A stretch of 64,000 nt of DNA from Euzebya rosea. Its GTDB lineage: Bacteria > Actinomycetota > Nitriliruptoria > Euzebyales > Euzebyaceae. Both the position numbers and the translations under genes were made by a program. Below the pieces are notes generated by a model that had not been told where the DNA came from, did not search any database, and worked only from the letters and a program-made list of their open reading frames with translations. This document shows positions 46,404 to 55,866 of the stretch, piece after piece; the first letter of the stretch is position 1, and every line of letters starts with the position of its first letter. The DNA is taken from NCBI RefSeq assembly GCF_003073135.1, contig NZ_PGDQ01000013.1, positions 124,001-188,000 on the forward strand, written 5' to 3'.

Positions 46404-46942
46404 GCGACCAGGTAGAAGTCCCGAAGCCGCTGCGCTTCGTCCTCAACTGGGGACGCAAGTACTCGCTCTGGGTCTACAACTTCGGGCTGGCGTGCTGCGC
46501 GATCGAGTTCATCGCCGCATCCACCGCTCGTCACGACTTCATCCGCCTCGGGGTCATCCCGTTCGCCCACGCCCCCCGGCAGGCCGACGTGATGATCGTC
46601 GCGGGCACGTTGACCGACAAGATGGCCCCGGCCGTCAAGCGGCTCTACGACCAGATGCCCGAGCCGAAGTACGTCATCAGCTTCGGGTCCTGCTCCAACT
46701 GCGGTGGCCCCTACTGGGACAGCTACTCCGTCACCAAGGGCGTCGACCAGATCATCCCCGTCGACGTGTACGTCCCCGGATGCCCCCCGCGCCCGGAGGC
46801 CCTGCTGGAGGGGATCGTCCACCTGCAGGAGCTGATCGGCAACGAGTCCCTGAAGGACCGCTACGCCGAGCGCGACGCCCGCCAGCCGATCGTCGTCGGC
46901 GGTGGCGACCCCACCCGTCACCCGCTGTCGGACCCGATGTAG
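46394..46942 (+). CDS. nuoB: NADH-quinone oxidoreductase subunit B (operon 2)
   Basis: The N2-cluster subunit of the second complex, 182 residues. Cysteine ligands are complete: Cys34-Cys35 in LACCAIEF, Cys100 in [10 protein letters not shown] and Cys130 in VPGCPPRPE. It has an extra Cys103 close to Cys100 that the operon 1 copy lacks. The GTG start overlaps nuoA. The length is standard, without the C-terminal extension of the first NuoB. Confidence 0.95.
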   Translation: MGLSDQVEVPKPLRFVLNWGRKYSLWVYNFGLACCAIEFIAASTARHDFIRLGVIPFAHAPRQADVMIVAGTLTDKMAPAVKRLYDQMPEPKYVISFGSCSNCGGPYWDSYSVTKGVDQIIPVDVYVPGCPPRPEALLEGIVHLQELIGNESLKDRYAERDARQPIVVGGGDPTRHPLSDPM

Positions 46943-46955
46943 GCCCGCTGACCAC

Positions 46956-47924
46956 ATGACTCCCAACGCACTGGCGGATCGTTTCCGCGACGAGCTCGGC
47001 GAACGCGTGCTCGCTGCCGACGTCGCCCACGACCAGCTGACGGTCACCGTCGACCCCGAGGCCTACCCACAGGTCGCCCGGTTCTGCAAGCAGACCCTGG
47101 GCATGACCTTCTTCGACTTCCTCGGTGGGGTCGACGAACGCGAGGACGGCTTCAGCGTCGTGGTGCGCGTCTACAACCACATCACCCGCGACGGCGTGCT
47201 GCTGAAGACCATGGTCCCCGGCGGCCGTGACGAGCCCCGCGTGGCCACCCTCACCGACGTGTGGCGCGGTGCCGACTGGCACGAGCGCGAGGCCTACGAC
47301 ATGTTCGGCATCGTGTTCGAGGGCCACCCCGGCCTGCTGCCCCGCATCCTGACGGTGGAGAACTTCGAGGGCTGGCCCCTCCGCAAGGAGTTCCTGCTGA
47401 CCTCCCGGGAGGTCAAGCCGTGGCCGGGCGCCAAGGAACCGGGCGGCGACGACGACGACGCCGACGCCAAGCCGAAGGCCGCCGCCCCCGCCCCCGGTGC
47501 CGACCCGGGCGACCGTGCTGCTGCCGCCAAGGCCAAGGCCGAGCGCGCCAAGGCCAAGGCCGCGGAGGCGCGGAAGCGGAAGGCCGAGCAGAAGGCTGCC
47601 GAGCAGGCCGGGGCAGCCCCCGCCGCCGACGCCGGCGAGCCCGAGGGGGCAGCGGAGATCGCCGACACCCCGGAGGCCAAGGACGCGGCCGCTGGTGCCG
47701 TCGACGGCGACACCGCCACACCGGCACCGGGTGACGCACCCGGCGCCGACGAACCCGTGATCGAACCCGAGCGCGAGGCAGAGGTCGCCGAGGGCGGCCC
47801 CGCCCAGGACAGCGGCACGCCCGGCGTGGAGGCCGAGGGCGTCCACGACCTCGAGGACTCCTCCGCGCGTCCCTCGGTCCACGACGACGAGAACCCCGAC
47901 GAGAAGGGCAGCACCGATGAGTGA
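46956..47924 (+). CDS. nuoC: NADH-quinone oxidoreductase subunit C with long charged tail (operon 2)
   Basis: A NuoC protein of 322 residues. The conserved domain occupies roughly the first 155 residues and includes ADWHEREAYDMFGIVFEGHP and LRKEFLLTSREVKPWPG. The remaining 165 residues form a low-complexity tail: first Ala/Lys/Glu-rich (a likely long helix, AAKAKAERAKAKAAEARKRK), then Asp/Glu/Ala/Pro-rich. No such tail exists in the operon 1 copy. It overlaps nuoD by eight bases. In an enzyme without NuoEFG, such a tail could help recruit another electron donor, but this is speculation. Confidence 0.92.
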   Translation: MTPNALADRFRDELGERVLAADVAHDQLTVTVDPEAYPQVARFCKQTLGMTFFDFLGGVDEREDGFSVVVRVYNHITRDGVLLKTMVPGGRDEPRVATLTDVWRGADWHEREAYDMFGIVFEGHPGLLPRILTVENFEGWPLRKEFLLTSREVKPWPGAKEPGGDDDDADAKPKAAAPAPGADPGDRAAAAKAKAERAKAKAAEARKRKAEQKAAEQAGAAPAADAGEPEGAAEIADTPEAKDAAAGAVDGDTATPAPGDAPGADEPVIEPEREAEVAEGGPAQDSGTPGVEAEGVHDLEDSSARPSVHDDENPDEKGSTDE

Positions 47925-49098
47925 GACCCTGGCCCGACCCAACGCCCCGGTCATCCCCGGCGGTCCGCAGGAGGGCATGCTGGTGGAGTTCCGCGGAGCG
48001 GAGCTCGACACCACGTCGATGAACCTCAACGTGGGCCCCGCCCACCCGGCCACCCACGGTGTGCTCCGCCTGGTCATCGACCTCGACGGCGAGCAGATCA
48101 AGAAGGCCCAGCCGGTCATCGGGTACATGCACCGCGGCTTCGAGAAGCTCGCCGAGGCGCGTGACTACCGCCAGATCATCGCCCTGGTCAACCGCCACGA
48201 CTGGCTGAGCGCGTTCTGCAACGAGCTCGGCGTCGCCATCGCGGTGGAGACCATGATGGAGCTGGAGGTCCCCGAACGGGCCCAGTGGATCCGCGTGATG
48301 ATGGCGGAGTGGAACAGGATCCTCAACCACCTGCTGCTGCTGGGCTCCTACGCCCTGGAGCTCGGCGCGCTGACGCCGATGTTCTACACGGTCCGTGAGC
48401 GCGAGGACATCCAGAACATCCTCGAGGCCGCCACCGGCGGGCGCCTGCACTACACCTATACACGTGTGGGTGGCCTCAAGGAGGACCTGCCCCGCGGCTT
48501 CCTGCAGGCCAGCGCCGACATGGCCCAGCGCATGAAGGGCGCAATCCAGCAGTACGAGGACCTGCTGCTGGGCAACGAGATCTTCATCGCCCGCACCAAG
48601 AACGTCGGCATCCTGCCGCAGGACGTCGCGCTGGACTACGGCGTGAGCGGGTGCGCCCTGCACGCCACCGGCATCAACGAGGACGTCCGGGTCTCCCAGC
48701 CCTACGCCGCCTACGACAAGGTCGACGTCCACGTGCCGACCGGCACCAACGGCGACAGCTACGACCGCTTCTACTGCCTCATCGAGCGGATGAAGGCCAG
48801 CGTCGACATCATCGAGCAGGTCCTCGACAACATCCCGGCCGGCCCGGTCAACGTCAAGCTGCCCAAGATCGTGAAGGCCCCCGAGGGCGCCATCCACGTC
48901 CGCACCGAGAACCCCCTCGGCCAGGGCGGCTACTACCTGGTCAGCGACGGGCAGAAGACCCCGTGGCGCATGAAGATGCGCACGCCCTCGTTCTCCAACG
49001 TCCAGGCCATCCCGTACCTGCTCGAGGGCCAGCTCATGGCCGACATGATCGCCATCCTCGGCTCGGTGTTCTTCGTCGTCGGTGACGTCGATCGCTAG
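47917..49098 (+). CDS. nuoD: NADH-quinone oxidoreductase subunit D (operon 2)
   Basis: The quinone-site subunit of the second complex, 393 residues. Motifs are MNLNVGPAHPATHGVLRL, IGYMHRGFEKLAEARDYRQI and the end GSVFFVVGDVDR. The HRGFEK form is the one common in most bacteria, whereas the operon 1 copy has HTGIEK. No nickel-binding CxxC pairs are present, so it is not a group 4 hydrogenase large subunit. In the 14-gene order nuoE, F and G would follow, but only a 52-bp gap separates it from nuoH. Confidence 0.95.
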   Translation: MSETLARPNAPVIPGGPQEGMLVEFRGAELDTTSMNLNVGPAHPATHGVLRLVIDLDGEQIKKAQPVIGYMHRGFEKLAEARDYRQIIALVNRHDWLSAFCNELGVAIAVETMMELEVPERAQWIRVMMAEWNRILNHLLLLGSYALELGALTPMFYTVREREDIQNILEAATGGRLHYTYTRVGGLKEDLPRGFLQASADMAQRMKGAIQQYEDLLLGNEIFIARTKNVGILPQDVALDYGVSGCALHATGINEDVRVSQPYAAYDKVDVHVPTGTNGDSYDRFYCLIERMKASVDIIEQVLDNIPAGPVNVKLPKIVKAPEGAIHVRTENPLGQGGYYLVSDGQKTPWRMKMRTPSFSNVQAIPYLLEGQLMADMIAILGSVFFVVGDVDR

Positions 49099-49150
49099 CG
49101 CGATCGCGATCGACACTGCCCGCTAGTCGGATCAGGAAACACACGTACTC

Positions 49151-50179
49151 ATGGAATCAGTCCTCGCACTCGACAACTTCTGGCTTGCGCTTCTGCTGAA
49201 GCTGGCCGGTTGTGTCGTGTTCTTCCTGACCATCCCCTTGGTGGCTGGGTACCAGGAACACAAGGTCATGGCGTTCATGCAGAACCGCCTCGGGCCCATG
49301 GAAGCCGGCCCGTTCGGTGCCCTGCAGCTCGTCGCCGACGGCATCAAGTTCATCCAGAAGGAGGACATCCGCCCGGCCACGGCCGACAAGTGGGTGTTCA
49401 ACCTGGCCCCGGGTGTCGTGCTGATCCCGACCCTCCTGATGATCGTCGTCATCCCCCTGTCGCCCGGCGGGTTCGCCGAGGCCCTCGACATCGGCATCTT
49501 CTTCGCCCTCGCGGTGTCCTCGGTGTCGGTCGTCGGTGTGATGATGGCCGCCTGGGGGTCGGCGTCGAAGTACTCCCTGATCGGTGGCCTGCGCGAAGCG
49601 GCCCAGCTGATCGCCTACGAGATCCCCCTGTTCCTGGCCGCCGCCGCCGTGGTGATGCAGGCCGGCACGATGTCCATGGTGGGCATCGTCGAGGCCCAGG
49701 CGAGCTACACCGCCTTCGGCATCCCCGTGCCCTACGCCGTGCCGCAGGTCATCGGGCTGTTCGTCTTCTCCTGCGCGGTGCTCGCCGAGCTGAACCGGCC
49801 GCCCTTCGACATGCCGATCGCCGACTCGGAGGTGATCGCGGGGCACATGACGGAGTACTCCGGCCTGCGCTTCGCCTTCTTCCTGCTGACCGAGTTCGCG
49901 GGCATGGTCGTCTTCAGCGCCTTCATCGTCGTGATGTACCTGGGTGGCTGGTACATCTGGCCGGGCGTTCCCATGCCCGACAACGAGGTGCTGGCCAACC
50001 TGCTCGGCACGGCCGTCACCCTCGGCAAGATCCTCCTCCTGGTCGGTGTGATGACGTGGCTGCGGTCCACCTATCCGCGTCTCCGCGAGGACCAGCTCCA
50101 GAAGTTCGCGTGGACCGTCATGATCCCCCTCGCAATCCTGCAGATCGTCGTCGTGGCGATCTTCAAGGTGGTCGCATAG
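49151..50179 (+). CDS. nuoH: NADH-quinone oxidoreductase subunit H (operon 2)
   Basis: A membrane subunit of 342 residues, about eight helices, forming the quinone channel. It has EHKVMAFMQNRLGPMEAGP in place of the more usual ERR-xxxxQxRxGPN, and LAELNRPPFDMPIADSEVIAG for the acidic loop. Length is standard and there is no tail like that in the operon 1 copy. Directly after nuoD without E, F and G, it marks the fusion point of the quinone module and membrane arm in the 11-gene operon. Confidence 0.95.
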   Translation: MESVLALDNFWLALLLKLAGCVVFFLTIPLVAGYQEHKVMAFMQNRLGPMEAGPFGALQLVADGIKFIQKEDIRPATADKWVFNLAPGVVLIPTLLMIVVIPLSPGGFAEALDIGIFFALAVSSVSVVGVMMAAWGSASKYSLIGGLREAAQLIAYEIPLFLAAAAVVMQAGTMSMVGIVEAQASYTAFGIPVPYAVPQVIGLFVFSCAVLAELNRPPFDMPIADSEVIAGHMTEYSGLRFAFFLLTEFAGMVVFSAFIVVMYLGGWYIWPGVPMPDNEVLANLLGTAVTLGKILLLVGVMTWLRSTYPRLREDQLQKFAWTVMIPLAILQIVVVAIFKVVA

Positions 50180-50182
50180 CTG

Positions 50183-51007
50183 ATGAGTACCCCCACCAAG
50201 CCCAAGCGCGGCGCACCACAGATCGGCCTGCTGAAGGGTCTCGGCGTCACGCTGAAGACCATGTTCACCAAGCCGACGACCGTGCAGTACCCCCACACCA
50301 AGCCCGACCTCCCGCCGCGTACCCGCGGTGTGATCGCGCTGATGGAGGAGAACTGCACCGTCTGCATGCTGTGCAGCCGCGAGTGCCCCGACTGGTGCAT
50401 CTACATCGACTCCCACAAGGAGACGGTGCCGCCCAAGGACGGCGGACGTGCCCGGACGCGCAACATCCTCGACCGCTTCGCGATCGACTTCGCGCTGTGC
50501 ATGTACTGCGGCATCTGCGTGGAGGTCTGCCCCTTCGACGCCCTGTTCTGGTCGCCGGAGTTCGAGTACTCCACGGTGACCATCCAGGAGCTGACCCACG
50601 AGAAGGAGCAGCTCCGCAAGTGGATGGACACCGTCCCGCCGCCGCCGGAGCTGGAGTACGGCGCCGAGCTGCCCAAGGAGATCCAGCAGGGCCTCGACGC
50701 GGCACGCAAGAAGGCCGCCACTGCTGCTGCTGCCGTCGCCAAGGCCGCACCCGCCGCGGGTGACGCCGGGCCGGCCGCCGAGGCCAAGCCCGAGGTGAAG
50801 AAGCGTCCCGAGGACGACATCCACGTCGAGGCCCAGATCGACCAGGCCGTCTTCGACAAGCTCGTCGCGGAGGGCAAGTCCGAGCGCGTCGCCCGGGCCA
50901 AGGCCAAGGCCGCGTACGTCCGTGCCGAGAAGAAGCGGATCCTCGCTGAACAGGGTGGCGCCGAAGGCGCCCAGGGGCAGCAGGGTTCCGACGGAGGCGA
51001 TTCCTGA
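50183..51007 (+). CDS. nuoI: NADH-quinone oxidoreductase subunit I with C-terminal tail (operon 2)
   Basis: A two-cluster ferredoxin-like subunit of 274 residues. Cluster ligands are Cys58, 61, 64 and 68 ([11 protein letters not shown]) and Cys108, 111, 114 and 118 ([11 protein letters not shown]), with an extra Cys72. In a complex lacking NuoG and NuoF this subunit would be the entry point for electrons. After about residue 155 comes a Lys/Ala/Glu/Pro-rich tail of 120 residues that ends in a glutamine/glycine stretch. The segment [20 protein letters not shown] may be a small folded element. Confidence 0.93.
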   Translation: MSTPTKPKRGAPQIGLLKGLGVTLKTMFTKPTTVQYPHTKPDLPPRTRGVIALMEENCTVCMLCSRECPDWCIYIDSHKETVPPKDGGRARTRNILDRFAIDFALCMYCGICVEVCPFDALFWSPEFEYSTVTIQELTHEKEQLRKWMDTVPPPPELEYGAELPKEIQQGLDAARKKAATAAAAVAKAAPAAGDAGPAAEAKPEVKKRPEDDIHVEAQIDQAVFDKLVAEGKSERVARAKAKAAYVRAEKKRILAEQGGAEGAQGQQGSDGGDS

Positions 51008-51645
51008 TGGACCTGCAGCTCGCCGACTACTGGATGCTGCTGACCTTCATCCTCGGTGGCGCCGCCGCGCTGCTGGTGGTGGTCAGCAAGAACGTCGTCC
51101 ACTCCGCGCTGTACCTCGTCATCGCGCTGCTGAGCGTGGCCGGCGTGTTCCTGCTGCTGGGCGCGGAGTTCCTCGCCTGGACCCAGGTGCTGGTCTACGC
51201 CGGCGCGGTGATCGTGCTGATCCTCTTCGGGCTCATGCTGACCCGTGCCCCCATCGGTCCGATCCGCGAGGACTCCGAGAACACGCGGCTTGCCTTCGGG
51301 GTCGCCGCGGCGCTCTTCGTGTTCATGATGGTCGTCATCGTCGGCAGCTTCGGCGACACCCGCCTGGAGCTGGTGCCGACGCTCACGATCGACCTGGCCA
51401 GCTTCCTCTACGTCGAGTGGGCCTTCCCGCTCCTGGCGCTCGGCTTCCTGCTGACCGTCGCCCTGGTCGGTGCGGTCATCATCGCCCGCCAGGAGGTCGG
51501 CGAGGGCCCCGACCCGGTCGACGGGGACTACATCGACCGTTCCGAGGTCCCGGCCGCCCGCGAGGGCGACAGCTGGGCCGAGCCGGGTGCCTTCGTGCGT
51601 GAGAGGCAGTCACCGGCTGCCATCAGCGGAAAGGCGGACTCCTAG
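51007..51645 (+). CDS. nuoJ: NADH-quinone oxidoreductase subunit J (operon 2)
   Basis: A five-helix membrane subunit of 212 residues. [20 protein letters not shown] and [20 protein letters not shown] match the conserved helices 2 and 3. A hydrophilic tail of about 45 residues follows the last helix. It lacks the cysteine-containing loop of the operon 1 protein. Start and stop overlap nuoI and nuoK by one base each. Confidence 0.93.
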   Translation: MDLQLADYWMLLTFILGGAAALLVVVSKNVVHSALYLVIALLSVAGVFLLLGAEFLAWTQVLVYAGAVIVLILFGLMLTRAPIGPIREDSENTRLAFGVAAALFVFMMVVIVGSFGDTRLELVPTLTIDLASFLYVEWAFPLLALGFLLTVALVGAVIIARQEVGEGPDPVDGDYIDRSEVPAAREGDSWAEPGAFVRERQSPAAISGKADS

Positions 51646-51959
51646 TGCTTGCCGTGTTCCCCCTGGCCTTCGCGGCCCTGCTGTTCTGCCTGGGCGTCTA
51701 CGGCGTCCTGGCCCGCCGCAACGCGGTGCTGGTGCTGATGAGCGTGGAGATGATGCTCGCCGCCGTCACCATCAACCTGGTCACCTTCGGCGCCTTCGGT
51801 GCCACCAACGGCGACCTGATCCTCACCGGCCAGATCTTCGCGCTGTTCGTCCTCGCGGTGGGTGCCGCCGAGGTCGGCATCGGCCTGGCCATCATCCTCC
51901 TGCTCTACCGCAACCGCGCCAGCGTCAACATCGACGACGCTGACCTGATGCGCTACTAG
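51645..51959 (+). CDS. nuoK: NADH-quinone oxidoreductase subunit K (operon 2)
   Basis: A three-helix subunit of 104 residues. The glutamates of the proton route appear in [17 protein letters not shown] and [18 protein letters not shown]. The GTG start shares a base with the nuoJ stop codon. Conserved and unremarkable. Confidence 0.94.
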   Translation: MLAVFPLAFAALLFCLGVYGVLARRNAVLVLMSVEMMLAAVTINLVTFGAFGATNGDLILTGQIFALFVLAVGAAEVGIGLAIILLLYRNRASVNIDDADLMRY

Positions 51960-51973
51960 GAACTCCTGTTCTC

Positions 51974-54238
51974 ATGATCTCTGACTACGCATGGTTGATC
52001 CCGGTGCTGCCGGCGATCTCGGCGGTCCTGACCCTGCTCTTCGGCAAGAAGATGAAGGGCAAGGGCGCCGAGTTCGGCATCACCGCGCTGGCCCTTGCCT
52101 TCGTCCTGTCGGTGCTGGTCGCCGTCGAGGTGTTCTCCGCCAACGTCCAGGCCGTCGCCGACCTCGAGGAGTACCACCACTCCGAGGAGGGTGACCACGC
52201 CGAGGACGAGGACCACGCCGAGGAGGGTGGAGCGACCGACGGCGAGCACGCCGAGGACGAGGAGCACGCCGACGAGGCAGAGCACACCGAGGAGACCTCG
52301 CTGCGCCAGGGCTCCCCGCTCGACGGCGTGATGGTCGCCGCAGCCGGCCTCGAGGGGCTTGACCTGGCCACCGAGGGGGGCGAGGCGATCGAGATCCCCG
52401 AGGGCATCCACAGCTTCGTCAACGAGGGATCGTTGTCGCTGGGCCAGCTCGGCGGCGACTTCGAGCTGGAGGCCGGACAGCGCATCGACGGCCTCGCCGC
52501 GATGATGTTCCTGCTGGTCACCTTCGTCAGCCTGATGGTGCACATCTACTCCACGGGCTACATGAAGGGCGAGCCCCGCTACACCTACTACTTCACGCTG
52601 CTCAGCCTGTTCACCATGTCGATGCTGATCATGGTGATCGCCAACAACATGCTGCAGCTGCTGGTCGGCTGGGAGCTGGTCGGCGTCTGCTCGTTCCTGC
52701 TGATCGGCTTCTACTGGGAGGGGCGCTCAAACCAGCACGCCGCCCAGAAGGCCTTCCTGACGACCAAGTTCGGCGACGTCGGCCTCATGGTCGGTGTGGT
52801 CTCGCTCTGGGCACAGTTCGGCACGTTCAACATCGGCGAGATGATCGACATGGCCACCCACGCCGAGCAGGCGGGGGGTGCGCCCCTCGAGACGGGCCTG
52901 CTGACCTTCGGCCTGATCTCGCTGTTCGTGGGTGCGATCGGCAAGTCCGCGCAGTTCCCCCTGCAGACCTGGCTGCCCGACGCCATGGCCGGTCCGACGC
53001 CCGTGTCGGCCCTGATCCACGCGGCCACCATGGTGACCGCCGGCATCTTCCTGGTCGCGCGGATCTATCCCGTCTACCAGCTCTCGCCCGCCGCCCTGAC
53101 CGTCATCGCGGTCATCGGTGCCATCACGCTGTTCTCGATGGGCTTCCTCGCCCTGGTGCAGGACGACATCAAGCGCGTGCTGGCCTACTCCACGGTGTCG
53201 CAGCTGGGCTACATGGTCGCGGCGCTGGCCTTCAGCTACACGGCCGGCATCTTCCACCTCTTCACCCACGGGTTCTTCAAGGCCCTGCTGTTCCTCGCGT
53301 CCGGATCGGTCATCCACGCGGTCCACTCCAACGACATGGTCAACATGGGTGGCCTGCGCAAGTACATGCCCGCCACCTTCTGGACGTGGATCATCGGCAC
53401 CCTGGCCCTGGCGGCGATCTTCCCGCTCGCCGGCTTCTGGTCCAAGGACGAGGTGCTCGCGGGCGCCTTCACCAAGATGGGCTACACCGGCAACCTCGTC
53501 TGGATCCTGGGCGCGCTCGGTGGCTTCGTGACCGCCTTCTACATGGCGCGCGCCACGACGATGACCTTCTTCGGTGACTACCGGGGCACGATCGACGACA
53601 CCCACCCGGCGCCGCACGAGTCGCCGCGGTCCATGAAGTGGCCGCTGATCGCCCTGTCGGTCCCGGCGCTCGGCATCGGGTTCATCAACCTCCCGTTCGA
53701 CTTCGCGCACTCGTGGGGCTTCGCGGCGTGGACCATGCCGTCCCTGGAGTACTTCGAGGGGCACCCGCCGCACTTCTACTGGAGCCTCGCGATCGGTTCC
53801 ACGGTGCTCGGCCTCGCCGGCCTGGCTGCCGGGTACTTCATGTACCGGACCTACAAGGCACCGGCGGAGGACCCGTTCAACAACCTCGGGCTGGTCACCA
53901 CCGTCCTCCAGCGCAAGTACTTCCTGGACGACCTGTACTCCGGCCTGATCATGACCACCATCCGCGACCGGATCAGCCCGGCCGTCTACTGGATCAACGA
54001 CAACGTGATCGACCGGGTCGTGTACCTGGCCGGCATCGGCACCCGGAGCCTCGGCCGCGGCGTGTACCGGGTCGTGGACCAGAAGGTCATCGACGGCGCG
54101 GTCAACGGCGCCGGTACCGGCGCCAACTGGTCCGGTGGCCTGATCAAGTTCGCACAGTCAGGCAACGTGCAGTTCTATGCCGGCGCGATGTTCATCGGCG
54201 TCTTCGTCTTCGCAGTGCTGTTCGCAGCGGCTGCATAA
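51974..54238 (+). CDS. nuoL: NADH-quinone oxidoreductase subunit L with His/acid-rich loop (operon 2)
   Basis: The distal antiporter-like subunit, 754 residues. Core motifs are intact: [40 protein letters not shown] and [14 protein letters not shown]. What stands out is an insertion between the second and third helices. Residues 66-108 hold eight histidines among mostly Glu and Asp (HHSEEGDHAEDEDHAEE and similar), and the whole loop runs to about residue 165. The operon 1 protein has only about 35 residues there. Such His/acid stretches often bind divalent metals; the loop probably lies on the outer face, by analogy with other NuoL proteins. Confidence 0.94.
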   Translation: MISDYAWLIPVLPAISAVLTLLFGKKMKGKGAEFGITALALAFVLSVLVAVEVFSANVQAVADLEEYHHSEEGDHAEDEDHAEEGGATDGEHAEDEEHADEAEHTEETSLRQGSPLDGVMVAAAGLEGLDLATEGGEAIEIPEGIHSFVNEGSLSLGQLGGDFELEAGQRIDGLAAMMFLLVTFVSLMVHIYSTGYMKGEPRYTYYFTLLSLFTMSMLIMVIANNMLQLLVGWELVGVCSFLLIGFYWEGRSNQHAAQKAFLTTKFGDVGLMVGVVSLWAQFGTFNIGEMIDMATHAEQAGGAPLETGLLTFGLISLFVGAIGKSAQFPLQTWLPDAMAGPTPVSALIHAATMVTAGIFLVARIYPVYQLSPAALTVIAVIGAITLFSMGFLALVQDDIKRVLAYSTVSQLGYMVAALAFSYTAGIFHLFTHGFFKALLFLASGSVIHAVHSNDMVNMGGLRKYMPATFWTWIIGTLALAAIFPLAGFWSKDEVLAGAFTKMGYTGNLVWILGALGGFVTAFYMARATTMTFFGDYRGTIDDTHPAPHESPRSMKWPLIALSVPALGIGFINLPFDFAHSWGFAAWTMPSLEYFEGHPPHFYWSLAIGSTVLGLAGLAAGYFMYRTYKAPAEDPFNNLGLVTTVLQRKYFLDDLYSGLIMTTIRDRISPAVYWINDNVIDRVVYLAGIGTRSLGRGVYRVVDQKVIDGAVNGAGTGANWSGGLIKFAQSGNVQFYAGAMFIGVFVFAVLFAAAA

Positions 54239-54287
54239 CCCACCGCAGCAGCAGCCTCTCAATACGCAGAAAGACTGAGTTCGAATC

Positions 54288-55817
54288 ATGTTCTGGTCCG
54301 ACTGGGCAATCACCCTCACCCTCTTCACGCCGCTGATCGGCGCGATCGCCATCGCGCTGATCCCCAGCAAGTCCGAGGAGTCCGCCAAGCCCGTTGCGCT
54401 TGTCGTCTCCGTCATCGGCTTCGCGCTGAGCCTGGGGATCCTCGCCGGGTACGACTTCGGGGCCTCGGGCCTGCAGTACGAGGTCAACATCCCCTGGATC
54501 GACGCGGTCGGCGCGCGGTACCACATCGGTATCGACGGGATCTCGCTGCCGCTGTTCGTGCTGAGCTACCTGCTGACGTTCCTGTGCAGCGTGTACGCCT
54601 ACCACCACATCGAGGCGCCCGGGAAGCCCAAGGCCTTCCTCGCCCTGATGCTGCTGCTGCAGACGGGCATGGCCGGCACCTTCATCGCCTTCGACCTGAT
54701 CCTGTTCTTCATCTTCTGGGAGCTGGTCCTGGTCCCGATGTACTTCATGATCGGCGTCTGGGGTGGCCCGCGTCGTGAGTACGCGGCGGTCAAGTTCTTC
54801 CTCTACACGCTGTTCGGCTCGGTCTTCATGCTGGTCGCCTTCCTGGCGCTGCGGTTCACCGGCAACACCTTCGACATCGTCGCCCTGTCCGAGCTCGGCC
54901 AGTCCGGCGCGTTCAGCGAGACCTTCCAGCGCCTGGCGTTCCTGGGCATCTTCCTCGGCTTCGCCATCAAGGTCCCGATGTGGCCGTTCCACACCTGGCT
55001 GCCGGACGCCCACACCGAGGCCCCCACCGTCGGATCGGTCCTGCTGGCCGGCATCCTGCTGAAGATGGGCACCTACGGGTTCGTGCGGATCGCCATCCCG
55101 ATCCTCCCCGAGGGCGCGATCGACTTCGCGCCGATCATCGGTGTGCTCAGCGTCATCGCGATCATCTACGGGGCGCTCTGCTGCCTCGCGCAGACCGACC
55201 TGAAGCGCCTGATCGCCTTCTCCTCCGTCGGCCACATGGGCTTCGTGATGCTCGGCATCGCGACCCTGACCCCCGTCGGCATCAACGCGGCGATCTTCGG
55301 GATGATCGCCCACGGCGTCATCACCGGCATGCTCTTCTTCGTTGTCGGTTCGATGAAGGAGCGCTACCACACCCGTGACATCGCCGAGATCGGTGGTGGT
55401 GTGCTGCAGACGATGCCGAAGATGGCCGCGGTCTTCACCTTCGTGTCGATCGCCTCGCTGGGCCTTCCCGGCCTGGCCGGCTTCCCCGGCGAGTTCGGCG
55501 CCCTGCTGTCGGCCTTCCAGCCGGCGGCAGCCCTCGAGGCCGGCGGCCTGCTGACCCTCTACCGCGTCCTCATGGTCCTGGCGGCCTTCGGCACCGTGCT
55601 GACCGCCGGCTACTTCCTCTACATGCTGCAGCGCATCAACATGGGCTCCGCACCCAAGCGGTGGCTGGAGGCCGGCCTGGCCGACATCTCCGTCATCGAG
55701 TGGGGCACCTGGCTGCCCCTGCTGGCCATGACGCTGCTGCTGGGCGTCCTCCCGTTCCTCGTCTGGGGCATCACCACCCCCGACGTGAACGAGATCATGT
55801 CGTTCTTCAGCGGCTGA
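54288..55817 (+). CDS. nuoM: NADH-quinone oxidoreductase subunit M (operon 2)
   Basis: An antiporter-like proton channel of 509 residues, about 14 helices. LILFFIFWELVLVPMYFMIG contains the essential Glu, AIKVPMWPFHTWLPDAHTEA the coupling Lys and His, and DLKRLIAFSSVGHMGFVMLG the next conserved segment. It lies 49 bp after nuoL. Standard for the family. Confidence 0.95.
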   Translation: MFWSDWAITLTLFTPLIGAIAIALIPSKSEESAKPVALVVSVIGFALSLGILAGYDFGASGLQYEVNIPWIDAVGARYHIGIDGISLPLFVLSYLLTFLCSVYAYHHIEAPGKPKAFLALMLLLQTGMAGTFIAFDLILFFIFWELVLVPMYFMIGVWGGPRREYAAVKFFLYTLFGSVFMLVAFLALRFTGNTFDIVALSELGQSGAFSETFQRLAFLGIFLGFAIKVPMWPFHTWLPDAHTEAPTVGSVLLAGILLKMGTYGFVRIAIPILPEGAIDFAPIIGVLSVIAIIYGALCCLAQTDLKRLIAFSSVGHMGFVMLGIATLTPVGINAAIFGMIAHGVITGMLFFVVGSMKERYHTRDIAEIGGGVLQTMPKMAAVFTFVSIASLGLPGLAGFPGEFGALLSAFQPAAALEAGGLLTLYRVLMVLAAFGTVLTAGYFLYMLQRINMGSAPKRWLEAGLADISVIEWGTWLPLLAMTLLLGVLPFLVWGITTPDVNEIMSFFSG

Positions 55818-55866
55818 CCTCGGTCAACGCCCCACACCTGCACCTCCCCACCGGAGCCCCTCGCAC

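Noticed and set aside
49085-49130. Palindromic GCGATCGC/CGATCGCGATCG run after nuoD2
   Set aside because: Part of it is the end of the nuoD reading frame (VDR plus stop). The GATC-rich run has no partner sites or regulator context; too weak to call.
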